Shown: positions 62,853-64,000 of the stretch, piece after piece | How the letters are laid out: every line of letters begins with the position of its first letter | Numbering within the stretch: the first letter of the stretch is position 1 | Source of the DNA: Photobacterium arenosum | Lineage (GTDB): Bacteria > Pseudomonadota > Gammaproteobacteria > Enterobacterales > Vibrionaceae | DNA: 64,000 nt | Assembly (NCBI RefSeq): GCF_014841115.1 | Contig: NZ_JACYTP010000008.1 | Coordinates: 62,001-126,000, forward strand | Reading direction: 5' to 3' | Notes under the pieces: generated by a model | The model's database searches: none | What the model was told of the DNA's origin: nothing | Seen by the model: the letters and a program-made list of their open reading frames with translations, nothing else | Program-made: the position numbers and the translations under genes

Positions 62853-63543
62853 GTTGCGTGTAAGCGCTTACCGGGAGAGCCAGACATCATGTTGGGGTCA
62901 TATTTTCAGCGCAATTTTATGCTTCCGCTTGATGACTCATCTCAGTATCTCTGGCGCGTTGTCTTGGTTGATACAACTACGCATAAGGTGGTTTCTGCTT
63001 ATACCGGTTCAGTTGGTGATGAAGGAGGGATCCGAATTGATAATGATCAGATCTGGCTGGATACCGCACGTTATTACCTGAACGATGGGACCAGAGCCGT
63101 CGGGGTTCGGTTAGATATTGGTTACGCTTCCCGGTATGCAGAGGGTGGGGCGTCTGGCTATATGACGCTCTTTGTGCGCGAGCAGGAAAAGTTACAGCCT
63201 GTACTGAAAAGTTTGCCGATGAATTACTGGACGAATCAGGAAGGCCATTTTTCGGTGACTGATGAGCCTGTCCCGATTCATCAGGCCAAAGTCTATATCA
63301 ATATCGGAAATAAAATCTCCCATGGATACCGTGATTTAAAACTGACGACAAAAGTGAAAGATAAGATGAGCGATCAATATTTTTCAGATGTTTATGAAAA
63401 AGCCTGGAGTTTTGAACAGACGCTGAAATTCGACGGAAAGGCCTATCAGGGATTTAAATCATGGCCGTGATTTGCGGGATAGAAAGCACACAGGGTTGTC
63501 TGTTGCCAGTCTTGTTTGATGCCTGTGAATTCGGGGACGAAGG

Positions 63544-64000
63544 ATGATGTTACGTATCTTCTGGCTGGGCATTGTGTTGTTGTCAGGACCGGCGGCAGCC
63601 CTTGATATACACACAGAGAACCGCCGCGACAATGGCGAACCCTATTGTGCGATACAACTCAGTTCACAAGGACAAGTGCTCGAAACGCAATTATGGGGAA
63701 CCTGGTGTGGCGGTGTTCAAACAGAAGCGGTGTATCGTGACAGTGAGGAACTGCAACAGCTGACTGTGGTGCATGACCGGGGCAAGTATTCAACCCGCTA
63801 TTACATCAATACGGCCGGTCCGCTTGCCATTGCTGCAAAAGTGTCTTTCACCCGGCATCCATTCCTGCCAGATATTCGAATGCTTGAACAGCAGGTCTGG
63901 CAACCTCTGGCTGTGGAGCTGGACCGGATTCGTTCCTCAGTGGATGTGAATCTTTTATCCACGCTGTACAACTTGCCTCTGGATATCAGCCGCTATTCTC
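63544..64000 (+). CDS. exported protein, unknown (3' end outside window)
   Basis: An open frame runs from ATG 63544 to the right edge (about 152 residues). It begins with a signal peptide (MMLRIFWLGIVLLSGPAAA) and a mature start LDIHTENRRDNGEPYC. Two or three early cysteines (YCAIQL, WGTWCGG) suggest an oxidised periplasmic protein. GAAGG precedes the ATG. It continues the series of exported genes in the immunity array but shows no clear similarity to families X or Y, and no domain was recognised. Confidence 0.6.
   Translation, partial: MMLRIFWLGIVLLSGPAAALDIHTENRRDNGEPYCAIQLSSQGQVLETQLWGTWCGGVQTEAVYRDSEELQQLTVVHDRGKYSTRYYINTAGPLAIAAKVSFTRHPFLPDIRMLEQQVWQPLAVELDRIRSSVDVNLLSTLYNLPLDISRYS

Larger units (their letters stand above)
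62490..63470 (+). pseudogene. family X copy 3, split by MITE insertion
   Basis: The 5' piece encodes a signal peptide (MKRLKLMVSAPLFLLVWAG...AQA) and the mature start up to FSSVAC. The 3' piece resumes at CKRLPGEPDIMLGSYFQRNF and runs to the normal end (TLKFDGKAYQ). The 185-bp element at 62668-62852 lies between. Removing it with one 10-bp duplication restores FSSVACKRLPG in frame, which aligns with AIACKILPHN of copy 2. The 5' product now stops at TGA after VACTG. An ATG inside the element (62769) could start an unexported C-terminal fragment. Confidence 0.9.

Overview
The window looks like a chromosomal accessory stretch from a marine gammaproteobacterium of the Vibrionaceae type. The reasons are a Vibrio-like Hcp behind a sigma-54 promoter, a giant T1SS-143-type RTX adhesin with a Lap-style secretion and retention system, and close relatives of E. 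coli leuE and ydgJ. The genus cannot be fixed from the sequence alone. I see no rRNA, tRNA or CRISPR array.

Layout. (1) 1-3640, minus strand: a tandem array of formylglycine-generating-enzyme-like lipoproteins (one cut by the window edge, two complete, one 3' remnant), with a 185-bp MITE between two copies. (2) 3765-10315, plus strand: a type VI secretion (T6SS) auxiliary operon, hcp-vgrG-DUF6484-TIGR02270-DUF2169-thiolase-like. (3) 10796-21302: an AT-rich effector region holding a 472-aa T6SS-associated protein, three TolB/beta-propeller-like lipoproteins, a chimeric gene joining effector and carrier pieces, and a 1572-aa putative effector with an internal OmpA-like domain. It carries a 522-bp near-identical duplication. 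(4) 21337-29086: mostly ordinary metabolic, transport and regulatory genes (GNAT, GFA, AraC, LysE, LeuE, DeoR-YdgJ-UPF0303, zinc finger) and a LasA-like M23 peptidase. (5) 29178-37252 minus and 37575-52001 plus: a complete Lap/Bpf-type biofilm adhesin system. It has T1SS ATPase, c-di-GMP receptor LapD, periplasmic protease LapG, OmpA-like lipoprotein, TolC-like LapE and HlyD-like LapC, divergent from a 4808-aa adhesin with an N-terminal retention module and LapG site. (6) 52040-53680 minus: a response regulator with a TPR-like C-terminus. (7) 54047-64000: a second T6SS effector island. A PAAR-like (DUF4150) protein is followed by a two-domain peptidoglycan hydrolase (M23-like plus GH19-like, TseP-type) and then a tandem array of small exported proteins that I infer to be immunity genes, including a LprI-like lysozyme inhibitor and two broken copies.

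How it works together. The two T6SS islands supply tube, spike and tip proteins and their cargo, and the lipoproteins and periplasmic proteins behind the cargo genes are the likely self-protection. The Lap block secretes a surface adhesin and can release it when c-di-GMP falls. The most informative structure is the mobile element. Two identical 185-bp copies, each with perfect 13-bp terminal inverted repeats and its own 10-bp target duplication, lie about 60 kb apart, and one has split an immunity-family gene in a way that exact excision would repair.
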